8,122 nt of DNA from Patescibacteria group bacterium (GTDB lineage: Bacteria > Patescibacteriota > Minisyncoccia > UBA6257 > GWB1-50-10): positions 1 to 8,122 of the forward strand of contig JAMCRC010000024.1 in NCBI GenBank assembly GCA_023380415.1. Direction: 5' to 3'. The notes under the pieces were generated by a model. That model had not been told where the DNA came from. It saw nothing but the letters and a program-made list of their open reading frames with translations, and ran no database searches. Shown here piece after piece: positions 1 through 6,797 of this stretch; within the stretch, counting starts at the first letter, position 1; each line of letters begins with the position of its first letter. The translations under genes and the position numbers were made by a program.

Positions 1-1151
1 CCGATCACGGCCGAAACTCCGAAGGCCAGTATTACCGACTCCATCGAAATGGCTGTTGCCGTTCCGGTTATGGCCGTGATGAGTACGGATATGAGATACC
101 CCAAAAGAACTCCCAATATTCCTCCGATACCCGTTAACATTACGGCCTCCATGAGAAATTGGGTGCTGATATCCTTGCGCTTCGCCCCGATGGCCTTTCT
201 GAGGCCTATCTCCCGCGTCCGCTCCGTCACGGTCGTAAGCATCATGTTCATGATGCCGATGCCGCCCACGAGGAGCGAGATGCCAGCGATGGACCCGAGC
301 AGGGTCGTAAACGTGCCGGTCACGGCCGAAGCGGTCTGGATGATGCTCGCTTGGTTCAAGACCTGGAAATCGGCTTGAGCCGGATTCGAGATGCCGTGCC
401 GCTGAAGCAGCAGATTCGTAATATCGTTTTGGGCCTGGGTCATGTCCTGGGAAGAGGCCACTTCGATATTAATGGTCGAAACAGCGTCGTTGCCGGTAAA
501 GTAATGCTGGACGACCGATATCGGAACATAGATAGAACTGTCCGCTCCGCCGCCACCGGCCCCTCCCTGAGCGATAGTGACGCCGATGACCTTGAAGTTG
601 TAATTCTTGATCCGGATGGTGGCGCCGATAGGATTCGTGCCCGTAGCGAAGATGTCCGATACGACCGTCGGTCCGAGGACCGCCACCATATTGTATTGCT
701 GGACGTCCGAATCGCTGAAGAAATTTCCCTGAGATATTTCGACGTTCCTGACCTGAGTGTAATCCGGCGTCGTACCGATCACTTGGGCATTGGTATTCTG
801 GCCATCATATATGACCTGCGAATTGGCCGTGGCCTGAGGGGCGACGGCCGCTATGTTCTGAACTTGGGAAGAGATGGCATTCGCATCGTCCAACGTCAGG
901 GTCGTGGCGGAGCCAAAGCCGCCCCGGACCTGCTGCCCCACTCCCCGGGCAAAGCTCGGATAGACCAAAAGAAGGTTCGAGCCGATGGACTGGATGCTCG
1001 ACTCGATGGAACTTTGGGCGCCGGCTCCGATAGAGATCATGGCAATGACCGAAGCGATGCCTATCACGATACCGAGAACGGTCAAACCGGACCGGACCTT
1101 GTTCACAGAAAGGGCCAGATACGTCTCTTCGAAAACGTCCTTGAATTTCAT
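1..1151 (-). CDS. MacB/FtsX-family ABC transporter permease (C-terminus cut by window edge)
   Basis: Membrane subunit of a MacB-type (type VII) ABC exporter, which uses cytoplasmic ATP hydrolysis to drive movements of an extracytoplasmic domain. It reads open from ATG at 1151 to base 3, giving 383 residues without a stop; I expect only a few tens of residues to be missing. Seen in the translation: a short amphipathic N-terminus, a first membrane helix at about residues 22-44 followed by IGAGAQSSIESSI, an extracytoplasmic MacB_PCD-type region at about 45-275 containing a glycine-rich loop (196-202), a second helix at about 283-305, and the conserved cytoplasmic coupling stretch ERTREIGLRKAIGAKRKDI (310-328). 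A third helix at 332-360 and the start of a fourth follow. The start lies 3 nt after the ATPase stop codon (TAG-acc-ATG), so the two are co-transcribed. No clear ribosome binding site is visible. The family call is firm; the substrate is unknown. Confidence 0.93.
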   Translation of the reverse strand, partial: MKFKDVFEETYLALSVNKVRSGLTVLGIVIGIASVIAMISIGAGAQSSIESSIQSIGSNLLLVYPSFARGVGQQVRGGFGSATTLTLDDANAISSQVQNIAAVAPQATANSQVIYDGQNTNAQVIGTTPDYTQVRNVEISQGNFFSDSDVQQYNMVAVLGPTVVSDIFATGTNPIGATIRIKNYNFKVIGVTIAQGGAGGGGADSSIYVPISVVQHYFTGNDAVSTINIEVASSQDMTQAQNDITNLLLQRHGISNPAQADFQVLNQASIIQTASAVTGTFTTLLGSIAGISLLVGGIGIMNMMLTTVTERTREIGLRKAIGAKRKDISTQFLMEAVMLTGIGGILGVLLGYLISVLITAITGTATAISMESVILAFGVSAVI

Positions 1152-1154
1152 GGT

Positions 1155-1880
1155 CTATTTGCCGCTTTCGGCGTGATGGTGAGCGCGCCGCCGCACGTGC
1201 TCCCGGCCGTCCTTCACTATAAGGCCGTCTTTTATGTGAATGATGCGGTCGGCGTGCTCCGCCACGTCCGACTCGTGGGTGATGAGGATGATTGTCCTTC
1301 CCTGTTCCTCGTTCAATTTCTGAAAAGTACCGAGGACGATCTCGCCCGTCGTCGTATCGAGATTGCCGGTCGGTTCATCTGCCAGCACTATGGCCGGGTT
1401 GTTAACCAGGGCCCGGGCGATCGCGACGCGCTGCATCTGGCCGCCAGAAAGCTGGTTCGAAAGGTGGCCGAAATACTGCTCGTCGAGGCCGGCGGCCCTC
1501 AGGGCCTCTTCGGCCCGTTTTTTCCTTTTCTCCTCCGGAATTCCGTCGTAGAGCAATGGCAGCATGACGTTCCGAATGACGGTCGCCCGCGGAAGAAGAT
1601 TAAAGGCCTGGAAAACGAAGCCGATCTTCTCGCGCCGGATGTCCGCAAGTTCGTCGTCGGTGAAAGAGGCGATATTCCGGCCGTCGATGAGGTATTCGCC
1701 GGAGGTCGGCGTATCCAACGCTCCGATGATATGCATCAGGGTCGATTTCCCTGAACCGGAAGGCCCCATGATGGCGACGAACTCGCCGTCCTTAACGGAA
1801 AACGTCACGCCTTTCAGGGCCTGCGTCGAGGCGTCTCCGCCTTCGCCGTAGGTCTTCTTGATGTTGCGGCACTCTATCAT
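1155..1880 (-). CDS. ABC transporter ATP-binding protein, LolD/MacB/YknY class
   Basis: Cytoplasmic ATPase of the exporter formed with the adjacent permease and membrane fusion protein. It is 241 residues, the usual length for stand-alone members of this class. Visible motifs: Walker [10 protein letters not shown] (39-47), Q-loop glutamine at 91 in [12 protein letters not shown] signature [15 protein letters not shown] (144-158), Walker B IVLADEP (164-170) with catalytic Glu169, D-loop GNLD (172-175) and switch histidine H202 in LITHE. All catalytic residues are intact. The motif set GALDxPTSGE, FQxFNLLP and ADEPTGNLD is typical of the LolD/MacB group rather than of importer ATPases. The C-terminal tail after about residue 225 is basic and histidine-rich and lies outside the conserved fold. 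ATG follows the fusion-protein stop by 6 nt (TAA-acaaac-ATG) with no Shine-Dalgarno, suggesting translational coupling. The substrate cannot be told from sequence. Confidence 0.96.
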   Translation of the reverse strand: MIECRNIKKTYGEGGDASTQALKGVTFSVKDGEFVAIMGPSGSGKSTLMHIIGALDTPTSGEYLIDGRNIASFTDDELADIRREKIGFVFQAFNLLPRATVIRNVMLPLLYDGIPEEKRKKRAEEALRAAGLDEQYFGHLSNQLSGGQMQRVAIARALVNNPAIVLADEPTGNLDTTTGEIVLGTFQKLNEEQGRTIILITHESDVAEHADRIIHIKDGLIVKDGREHVRRRAHHHAESGK

Positions 1881-1886
1881 GTTTGT

Positions 1887-3704
1887 TTAGCCGCCGATGC
1901 GGAGTATGCCGCCTCCGCCGAAGCCGCCTCTCGCACCGCTCGTCGTTTGGGCGGACACGGCAGCGGCGGCGGAACTGGTGCGTAGTACGACCTCTTCTCC
2001 CGCCTGGAGTCCGCTCGCTATTTCGATATCCGTACCGTCGGTGATGCCGGTAGTGACCTGGACCGTCTCCGGCGCGCCATTCAGCGTCACGCTTCCATCC
2101 GAGAGAGTGCTCGCGATAATGCTTTTCGGCACCACGAGGACGTAAGAGGTCTGTCCTTGTGTGTGCACGGCCGCAGAAGGCAATCCGACGACGTTCTGGG
2201 CGACGTCCGTGATGATGTTGGCCGAAACGGACATTCCCGGTTTGATCGAACTGTTCTGCGTATCGAGCGTCACCTGGACATTGTACGTCACGACGCCCTG
2301 GGAGACCGTGCCTATCGTATCCATTTCCGTCACGTGTCCGGCGACCGTGAGGTTCGGCAAAGCATCGAACGTAAGGGTCGCCTTATCGCCGACCTTGACC
2401 TTGGCCGCGTCGACCTCGTTCAAGGGTATTTCCGCATATTGCTGCGGCGTGATGATCGTAGCGACCGCCGTTCCGGGCGAAGCGTTGTCCCCCGTCGAAA
2501 CATTCACCGCCGCGATGACGCCGTCGAAGGGCGCCCGAATGGTGTAATCCGCCAGAGTGTTCTGGGCGTCCGTCAGATTGTTCTGGGCCTGTTCGATGGC
2601 CAATTGGTCCGACTGGATATCGAGCGGATTCGGCCCGGCCAGAAGCTCTTCGTAAGAGGCCTGCTGGGTAGTGAGGTTCTGCTCGGTCGCCGTGATCGAG
2701 TTCTTGTCGGAGACAAGGGTGTTTTGCGCGTTATAAAGGGCGGTCGCGTCGTTAGTGACCGTCGTGATGTAATTCTGCAGATTGGTCTCCTGAGTAGCGA
2801 AGACCGCCGGCAATTGCTTGGCGTAAGTGCTGCCGACGACGCCCGAACCGCTTTGGTTCTTGAGCGTCGTGTTCACGAAATCCATGAAGTTCTTGATGCT
2901 CGTCACGGCCCGCTGAACGGCCGCGGCCGTCATGTACGACTCGGAAATCATCGACTCGACGGAGGCGTTCGACGGCGGCACGGCCATGCTCTGGTAATCG
3001 GCCAGGCTCTTGTTATAAGCGGCTATGGCCGCGGAATAATCGTTCATCGCCGCCTGCTGGAAGACGAGCCCGCCCGTCGTGTAGGGCTGGGTCATGCTCA
3101 AGTAAGCGTACATATTGGCCTGGCCGGATATGACCTCGCTCCCGTAAAGTACATCGCCGATGCCGGCCACGACCGACGGCAGGTCGTTGTAGAGCGAAAC
3201 GATCGAGTTATAGGAACCGATGTAGTCCTTGGCGAGCGTCGTCGAGGCGTTCTGGACCGATTGATTGGCCTGAAGCAGGCCGTATTGGGCCTGAGCGATG
3301 CTCGAGGTAGTCGCCGGCTGCTGCAATTTTTCGAGCGCGATCTGGGCGTTCTGCAAAGAGGCCTGGGCCGAGTTGACCGCCTTGATCTGGTCGGTGGCAT
3401 CCAAGCGCACCAGGACCTGTCCGGCCTTGACCGACTGGCCGTTCTGGACCAGGACGGACGTTACCGGGGCGGAGACCTGCGGCGTGATGTTCACTTGGCT
3501 CTCGTTCGCCACCTGGCCGGTCCCGGAAACCGTCGCGACAATGGTCGTCGTGGCCGCCATCCCCAGCGTATAGGTCGTCTGCGGACCCTTGTTCGTAATG
3601 GCCGCAATGCCCCGCCAGCCGCCGTAGACGACCGCGAGCCCGATCACGATCGACCAAAATTTATGCCCCCCGACGAACTTTATTATTTTTTTCATATGTG
3701 TCAT
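1887..3704 (-). CDS. HlyD/MacA-type membrane fusion protein with very long hairpin insertion
   Basis: Periplasmic-adaptor-type subunit expected to sit outside the cytoplasmic membrane and dock on the MacB-like permease. Layout of the 605 residues: an N-terminal anchor helix at about 16-36; the first half of a biotinyl-lipoyl-like domain at about 53-102 (TVSGTGQVANESQVNITPQV, then VQNGQSVKAGQVLVRLDATD); a glutamine- and alanine-rich hairpin at 103-385; the second lipoyl half DYTIRAPFDGVIAAVNVSTGD (386-406); beta-barrel and membrane-proximal domains at about 407-575, including PSAAV near 509; and a Ser/Ala- then Gly-rich tail ending GGFGGGGILRIGG. MacA proteins are usually near 370 residues. 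The surplus lies between about 135 and 345, where coiled-coil heptads break up and Tyr, Ser, Asn and Met are common. The ATG at 3704 is preferred to the one at 3695 because GGGGCGG stands 3 to 9 nt upstream of it. The gene follows its neighbour by 27 nt. Confidence 0.93.
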   Translation of the reverse strand: MTHMKKIIKFVGGHKFWSIVIGLAVVYGGWRGIAAITNKGPQTTYTLGMAATTTIVATVSGTGQVANESQVNITPQVSAPVTSVLVQNGQSVKAGQVLVRLDATDQIKAVNSAQASLQNAQIALEKLQQPATTSSIAQAQYGLLQANQSVQNASTTLAKDYIGSYNSIVSLYNDLPSVVAGIGDVLYGSEVISGQANMYAYLSMTQPYTTGGLVFQQAAMNDYSAAIAAYNKSLADYQSMAVPPSNASVESMISESYMTAAAVQRAVTSIKNFMDFVNTTLKNQSGSGVVGSTYAKQLPAVFATQETNLQNYITTVTNDATALYNAQNTLVSDKNSITATEQNLTTQQASYEELLAGPNPLDIQSDQLAIEQAQNNLTDAQNTLADYTIRAPFDGVIAAVNVSTGDNASPGTAVATIITPQQYAEIPLNEVDAAKVKVGDKATLTFDALPNLTVAGHVTEMDTIGTVSQGVVTYNVQVTLDTQNSSIKPGMSVSANIITDVAQNVVGLPSAAVHTQGQTSYVLVVPKSIIASTLSDGSVTLNGAPETVQVTTGITDGTDIEIASGLQAGEEVVLRTSSAAAAVSAQTTSGARGGFGGGGILRIGG

Positions 3705-3731
3705 TCGCCGCCCCAGCTTAGCATCGCCCGC

Positions 3732-4205
3732 TCAATATCCGGTCGACGAAGAATCCGATTCCTCCGGAAATACCCGGATGAAACGGGCGTCAATCTGACC
3801 CTGCTTGCCCGGTGCGCCGATCACAACGATGTTCGCGCCCGCCGGAATGCTGCCGAGATCTACCGCTCCGGTCCCCTCTCGGATGGTGGTCGAAGAGGAT
3901 ATCGCAATGGTCTTCTCGTTCATCCGGTTGTCCTGCATGACGAGCATGTTCTGGCCTACGGTAAGGACCACTCCGGTGTTACCGAAAGCCGGAATGGGGG
4001 GCGGCAGTTCGCCCACCTCCTCGAAGAACCCCGGTCGGGGTTGTCCGAAAAAACGAACGTAATTCTGCCCCCAGGCCGTGTCGAAATTGGCCCGGTTCAC
4101 TCCGATCACCTCTCCGATGCGAAAGACCAAAAGCAGCAAGGCCAGTTCGCCCGCCGCGACCAATACCCACACCAGCCATTTCTTTTCCTTAAGTTCCTTG
4201 AACAT
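3732..4205 (-). CDS. membrane-anchored DUF5666-like protein
   Basis: A 157-residue protein of unknown biochemical role. It has a lysine-rich start (KELKEKK), one membrane helix at about residues 9-29 (WLVWVLVAAGELALLLLVFRI), a linker with WGQNYVRFFGQPRPGF (45-60) and a proline stretch at 68-72. A compact beta-rich region at about 75-146 follows: GNTGVVLTVGQNMLVMQD, EKTIAISSSTTIREG, then IPAGANIVVIGAPGKQGQIDARFIRVF. The succession G.V....L.V / I.I...T.I..G / I..G..V.V.G / I.A..I is what I know as the DUF5666 OB-like pattern; the assignment is by eye. The tail is acidic and serine-rich. The topology predicts an extracytoplasmic domain. It starts 6 nt after the preceding stop (TAA-aaaagc-ATG), has no clear ribosome binding site, and ends in TGA. 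Sitting between a sigma factor and an exporter adaptor, it may be an accessory or sensor protein of that system, which is inference only. Confidence 0.85.
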   Translation of the reverse strand: MFKELKEKKWLVWVLVAAGELALLLLVFRIGEVIGVNRANFDTAWGQNYVRFFGQPRPGFFEEVGELPPPIPAFGNTGVVLTVGQNMLVMQDNRMNEKTIAISSSTTIREGTGAVDLGSIPAGANIVVIGAPGKQGQIDARFIRVFPEESDSSSTGY

Positions 4206-4211
4206 TGCTTT

Positions 4212-4643
4212 TTAACGGCGTCCGAAGAGCGCCTGATTGATGCTGCCAACCTTGCGGAAATCCGCGACGGCGAGCGTTACCATGGCGGCAAGGACGCCGA
4301 TCGAAACGAAGGCCAAAGCGAGCGGCAACACCGGTAACGATTCGGCGAGAGAAAGGAGGAAATAGTTCCAGTTAGCGAGAACGGAATGGAAATCGGAGAA
4401 GACGAGAGAGAGCATCGTCCCGGCGCCGCTCGCGGCGAAATCCGATACGACGGCCCCGCCGGTGACATAAAGGGCGACTCCGGAAACGGCCGATAGGCCG
4501 CAATACAAGATGGCCCGCGCCTTGGCCCGGGCCTTCATTTTCTCCTCCAAAAAGAGGATGATCCTTTCCGAAAGTCCCATCGGCGCCGCTATCGCGGTCC
4601 CGCGGACAAACTGGCCCAATTTTTCCTCGAACGTCACTTTCAT
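4212..4643 (-). CDS. small integral membrane protein, unknown family; candidate anti-sigma partner
   Basis: I do not recognise a family for this 143-residue protein. It has a charged N-terminal segment of about 43 residues (KVTFEEKLGQF, then ERIILFLEEKMKARAKARA). A first membrane helix follows at about 44-63 (AILYCGLSAVSGVALYVTGG), a loop at 64-92, a hydrophobic region at 93-127 that probably holds one long or two short helices, and a short basic tail ending FGRR. It is the first gene downstream of the ECF sigma factor, where membrane anti-sigma factors are often encoded, and its soluble N-terminus could lie in the cytoplasm. I see no HxxxCxxC zinc anti-sigma motif, so that role is only a positional inference. 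The start is the only reasonable ATG; no Shine-Dalgarno is visible. The next gene begins 6 nt after its TAA, which supports a shared operon. Confidence 0.8.
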   Translation of the reverse strand: MKVTFEEKLGQFVRGTAIAAPMGLSERIILFLEEKMKARAKARAILYCGLSAVSGVALYVTGGAVVSDFAASGAGTMLSLVFSDFHSVLANWNYFLLSLAESLPVLPLALAFVSIGVLAAMVTLAVADFRKVGSINQALFGRR

Positions 4644-4678
4644 ACTAAAAATGGCACTTTAAACCTCATCGGGTGCCG

Positions 4679-4697
4679 GTATCGGTATATACGATAC
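4679..4697. repeat. short inverted repeat GTATCG-N7-CGATAC in the sigma/membrane-protein gap
   Basis: Within the 73-nt gap between the sigma factor stop and the next start lies a perfect 6-bp inverted repeat, GTATCG gtatata CGATAC, with an AT-rich 7-bp centre. No T-run follows the arms closely enough for an intrinsic terminator. It could be an operator or a weak mRNA hairpin separating the sigma gene from the downstream genes. Chance occurrence is possible for 6-bp arms. Confidence 0.4.
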
Positions 4698-4716
4698 AAC
4701 ATTTCCTTTAGGTGTG

Positions 4717-5262
4717 TCACGGGCGGAGTTCCTTTTTAAGGCGAATTATCGCCCGCCGGTGGCGCGCTTTAACGGTATCGATCGGTTCGCCCAGGGCTTC
4801 GGCGATCTCCCGAAAGTTCATCTCGCTTACGTAATAGAGCGAAAGAACGCTTTGATATATCGGCGGCAGGTCCTCGATTATCTTCTTGGCCTGGCGTTCG
4901 ATCTCGCCCTTTTCGAATACCTCCGCCGGCAAAGGGGCGTCGTCCACGACCTCGAACTCGCCGCTCTCCTCGTCTCCCAAGTCCGACATCACCTGCGCCT
5001 TTTTCTTCCGCAGGAAATCGAAGACGGTGTTCCGGGCGATCTGGAAGAGCCAGACCTTGAATTTGCGTTTCAGATCGAACTTTTCGAGATTCCGCCAAAC
5101 CTTGAAGAAGGTATCCTGCGTCAGATCCTCCGCTTCCTGGGACGACCGGACGTATTGATAGATGAAATTGTAAATATGGCCGGTATAGCGCCGGACCAGT
5201 TCATCCAAGGCCTTTTCTTCGCCGGCGAGGTATCGCGCGACAAGTTTCTCGTCCGAATCCAT
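4717..5262 (-). CDS. ECF-type RNA polymerase sigma factor
   Basis: A 181-residue sigma factor of the extracytoplasmic-function group: only regions 2 and 4 are present, the usual size for the group. Region 2 spans about residues 15-88 with ALDELVRRYTGHIYNFIYQY, the core-binding motif AEDLTQDTFFKVW (44-56) and the DNA-contact segment WLFQIARNTVFDFLRKKK (71-88). An acidic linker (94-109) leads to region 4 at about 120-180: LPPIYQSVLSLYYVSEMNFREIAEALG, a helix-turn-helix at about 149-172, and TVKARHRRAIIRLKK. This recruits RNA polymerase to alternative promoters, often in response to envelope stress. The ATG at 5262 is fixed because an in-frame TGA stands 15 nt upstream. A promoter-like element places the predicted transcription start at this ATG, so the mRNA may be leaderless. 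It stops in TGA. The downstream membrane genes may be its regulator and its targets; which ECF subgroup it belongs to cannot be told by eye. Confidence 0.95.
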   Translation of the reverse strand: MDSDEKLVARYLAGEEKALDELVRRYTGHIYNFIYQYVRSSQEAEDLTQDTFFKVWRNLEKFDLKRKFKVWLFQIARNTVFDFLRKKKAQVMSDLGDEESGEFEVVDDAPLPAEVFEKGEIERQAKKIIEDLPPIYQSVLSLYYVSEMNFREIAEALGEPIDTVKARHRRAIIRLKKELRP

Positions 5263-5268
5263 TCGCTT

Positions 5269-5297
5269 ACTATATCAGACGCAGGGATGCCTCCCAA
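5269..5297 (-). promoter_or_regulatory. predicted leaderless promoter of the sigma factor gene
   Basis: Read on the minus strand, TTGGGA (5297-5292) and TATAGT (5274-5269) are separated by 17 bp. The -10 hexamer matches 5 of 6 and the -35 4 of 6 positions of the sigma70 consensus, and the -10 has an upstream TGA (extended -10). Only 6 nt separate the -10 from the ATG, so the start of transcription would fall at about the first codon. The spacer contains GGGAGGCATCCC, a small palindrome overlapping the -35, and CGTCTG, which recurs before lemA. The promoter would allow the sigma gene to be expressed separately from lemA-htpX. Confidence 0.6.
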
Positions 5298-5304
5298 ATC
5301 GACC

Positions 5305-6216
5305 CTAAAGGCTCATCTCCCGCAAAGCTTTAATACGTTCTTCGAGGGGCGGATGGGTGGAAAATATGCGAACCAGGAAAGGTGTCTTCTTTTCGTCTCC
5401 CACGTCGGCCTTGAACGGGTTTGCGATATAAAGGTGGGCCGTGGCCGATGACGCGGTGCGGAGCGGCGCCCCGGACCGCTCGATCTTTTCGAGCGCCCTG
5501 GCCAGGCCTTCCGGATAGCGCGTGAGAAGCGCGCCTGAAGCGTCGGCCAGCGATTCCCGGCGGCGGGAAACGGCGAGCTGTATCAGAGTGGCCGCGATCG
5601 GCGCGAGGATGGCGCCTATCATGCCGAAGATAATGGCGACCTGTCCTCCGTTACCGCGATCGTCCCGCCGGCCGCCGCCGAAGAAGCTGATGCGCAGAAA
5701 AAAGTCCGCCAGAAGCGAAATGACGCCGACGAGGACCACGACCAAGCTCGAAACCAGGATATCGCGGTTCCCCACATGGGAAAGCTCGTGGGCGATGACG
5801 CCTTCAAGCTCGTCCTTATCCATGGCCTGCAAAAGCCCGGATGTAACGGCGACCGAGGCGTGCTCCTTGTCCCGGCCGGTCGCGAAAGCGTTCAGGGCCT
5901 GGCTCTGGATGACGAATACCCCCGGCGTCGGCAGGCCCGCCGTGATGGCAAGGTTTTCGACGATGCGGTAAAGCTGGGGCTGCTCTACTTTCGTGACCGG
6001 CTCCGCACCGGACGCCGCGAGGGCGATCTTGTCGGAATACCAGTAGCCGACGCCGTTCAATGCCAAGCTTAAGATCACGGCGAATATCAAAATGCCGGGC
6101 GCGTTGTAGGCCTGGCTGAAAACGAAACCGAGACCGATGATCAGAACGAATATCGCGGTGACGAGCGCCCAGGTCTTGCGGTTGTTAGAGGCGACTTGGG
6201 TATAGATGGTGGCCAT
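5305..6216 (-). CDS. htpX: HtpX family membrane zinc metalloprotease
   Basis: Membrane-embedded zinc protease (peptidase family M48) that degrades damaged or misfolded membrane proteins, with its active site on the cytoplasmic side. It is 303 residues, close to the E. coli length of about 293. Visible features: two N-terminal membrane helices (about 15-34 and 40-58); the pre-catalytic region with NAFATGRDKEHASVAVTSGL (109-128); the zinc motif HELSH with H143, catalytic E144 and H147; further helices at about 152-170 and 192-214 flanking a glycine/arginine-rich loop (180-191); the third zinc ligand E221 in ESLADASG; and the C-terminal FSTHPPLEERI (285-295). All catalytic residues are intact. 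ATG directly follows the lemA stop (TAAATG, no gap), so translation is probably coupled. The lemA-htpX pairing is common in many bacteria. Expression is expected from the promoter ahead of lemA. Confidence 0.97.
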   Translation of the reverse strand: MATIYTQVASNNRKTWALVTAIFVLIIGLGFVFSQAYNAPGILIFAVILSLALNGVGYWYSDKIALAASGAEPVTKVEQPQLYRIVENLAITAGLPTPGVFVIQSQALNAFATGRDKEHASVAVTSGLLQAMDKDELEGVIAHELSHVGNRDILVSSLVVVLVGVISLLADFFLRISFFGGGRRDDRGNGGQVAIIFGMIGAILAPIAATLIQLAVSRRRESLADASGALLTRYPEGLARALEKIERSGAPLRTASSATAHLYIANPFKADVGDEKKTPFLVRIFSTHPPLEERIKALREMSL

Positions 6217-6771
6217 TTAGAACTGGACCTTCACCGCCTCGCGTTCCTGGGGACTCTCCACGTCGAACATCTCCGCTTGCTTGAAGCCGAAGGCGTTCGC
6301 GATCAAGTTCGTCGGAAAGACCTGGATGGCCGTATTGAGGTCGCGAACGTTGCCGTTGTAGAAACGGCGGGCGGCTTGGATCTTATCCTCGGTATCGGTA
6401 AGCTCGTCCTGGAGCTTCGAGAAATTATCGCTCGCCTTGAGCTGAGGATAGTTTTCCGCGACGGCGAAGAGCGATTTCAGGGTGTTCGAAAGGGCGTCGT
6501 TCGCCTGGAGCTTGGCTTTCGGGTCCACGGCGCCCATCGCGGCCGCCCGGGCCTTCGTGACGTCCTCGAAGACCGTCTTTTCATGCGCGGCATAGCCCTT
6601 AACTGTTTCGACGAGGTTCGGGATAAGGTCATATCGGCGCTTGAGCTGGACCTCGATATCCGACCAGGCCTCGGCTACGCGGTTCTTACGGCGTACCAGG
6701 CCGTTGAAAGCGAAGATTAGCCACAAGATGACGACGCCTAAAACTATCAAAATTATGCTTGTTGCTGACAT
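6217..6771 (-). CDS. lemA: LemA family protein
   Basis: Small membrane-anchored protein of the LemA family, about 184 residues as usual. It has an N-terminal membrane helix at about residues 4-22 and then a soluble four-helix-bundle domain. Family hallmarks seen: RRKNRVAEAWSDIEVQLKRR (27-46), DLIPNLVETVKGYAAHE (48-64), AENYPQLKAS (105-114), NFSKLQDELTDTEDKI, ARRFYNGNVRDLNTAIQVFP and NLIANAFGF. The molecular function is not settled; its persistent pairing with htpX points to a role in membrane protein quality control. The ATG at 6771 is chosen because it fits the family N-terminus and because an extended -10 box ends only 8 nt before it, implying a leaderless or nearly leaderless mRNA. There is no Shine-Dalgarno. 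Asparagine codons in this gene are mostly AAC (10 AAC, 2 AAT by my reading), relevant to the nearby tRNA. Confidence 0.96.
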   Translation of the reverse strand: MSATSIILIVLGVVILWLIFAFNGLVRRKNRVAEAWSDIEVQLKRRYDLIPNLVETVKGYAAHEKTVFEDVTKARAAAMGAVDPKAKLQANDALSNTLKSLFAVAENYPQLKASDNFSKLQDELTDTEDKIQAARRFYNGNVRDLNTAIQVFPTNLIANAFGFKQAEMFDVESPQEREAVKVQF

Positions 6772-6779
6772 TCGGGAAC

Positions 6780-6792
6780 ATTCTAGCAGACG
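6780..6792 (-). promoter_or_regulatory. predicted extended -10 promoter of lemA-htpX
   Basis: The minus strand reads CGTCTG-c-TAGAAT, ending 8 nt before the lemA ATG. TG-c-TAGAAT is an extended -10 (5 of 6 to TATAAT). No convincing -35 is present; that region is the T-rich tail of the upstream terminator. The box shares CGTCTG-n-TA-n-A-n-T with the element before the sigma factor gene. Predicted transcription starts at about the A of ATG or a base earlier. Confidence 0.55.
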
Positions 6793-6797
6793 GCGGG

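Noticed and set aside
159..1754. Long plus-strand open frame of 531 codons
   Set aside because: It is the antisense shadow of the permease and ATPase genes, whose motifs (Walker A/B, signature, MacB coupling helix) are unmistakable. The plus-strand translation is Arg/Asp-rich and without any domain.
2157..4337. Plus-strand open frame of 726 codons
   Set aside because: It covers the adaptor gene and two small membrane genes in antisense; the composition is dominated by Arg, Gly, Asp and His, typical of a shadow in GC-rich DNA.
3732..4719. TGA recoding (genetic code 25, as in Gracilibacteria/SR1)
   Set aside because: TGA ends the sigma factor and DUF5666-like genes at natural C-termini, and no in-frame TGA interrupts any accepted gene.
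4714..5451. Plus-strand open frame of 245 codons
   Set aside because: It is antisense to the sigma factor and the htpX 3' end; no recognisable motif.
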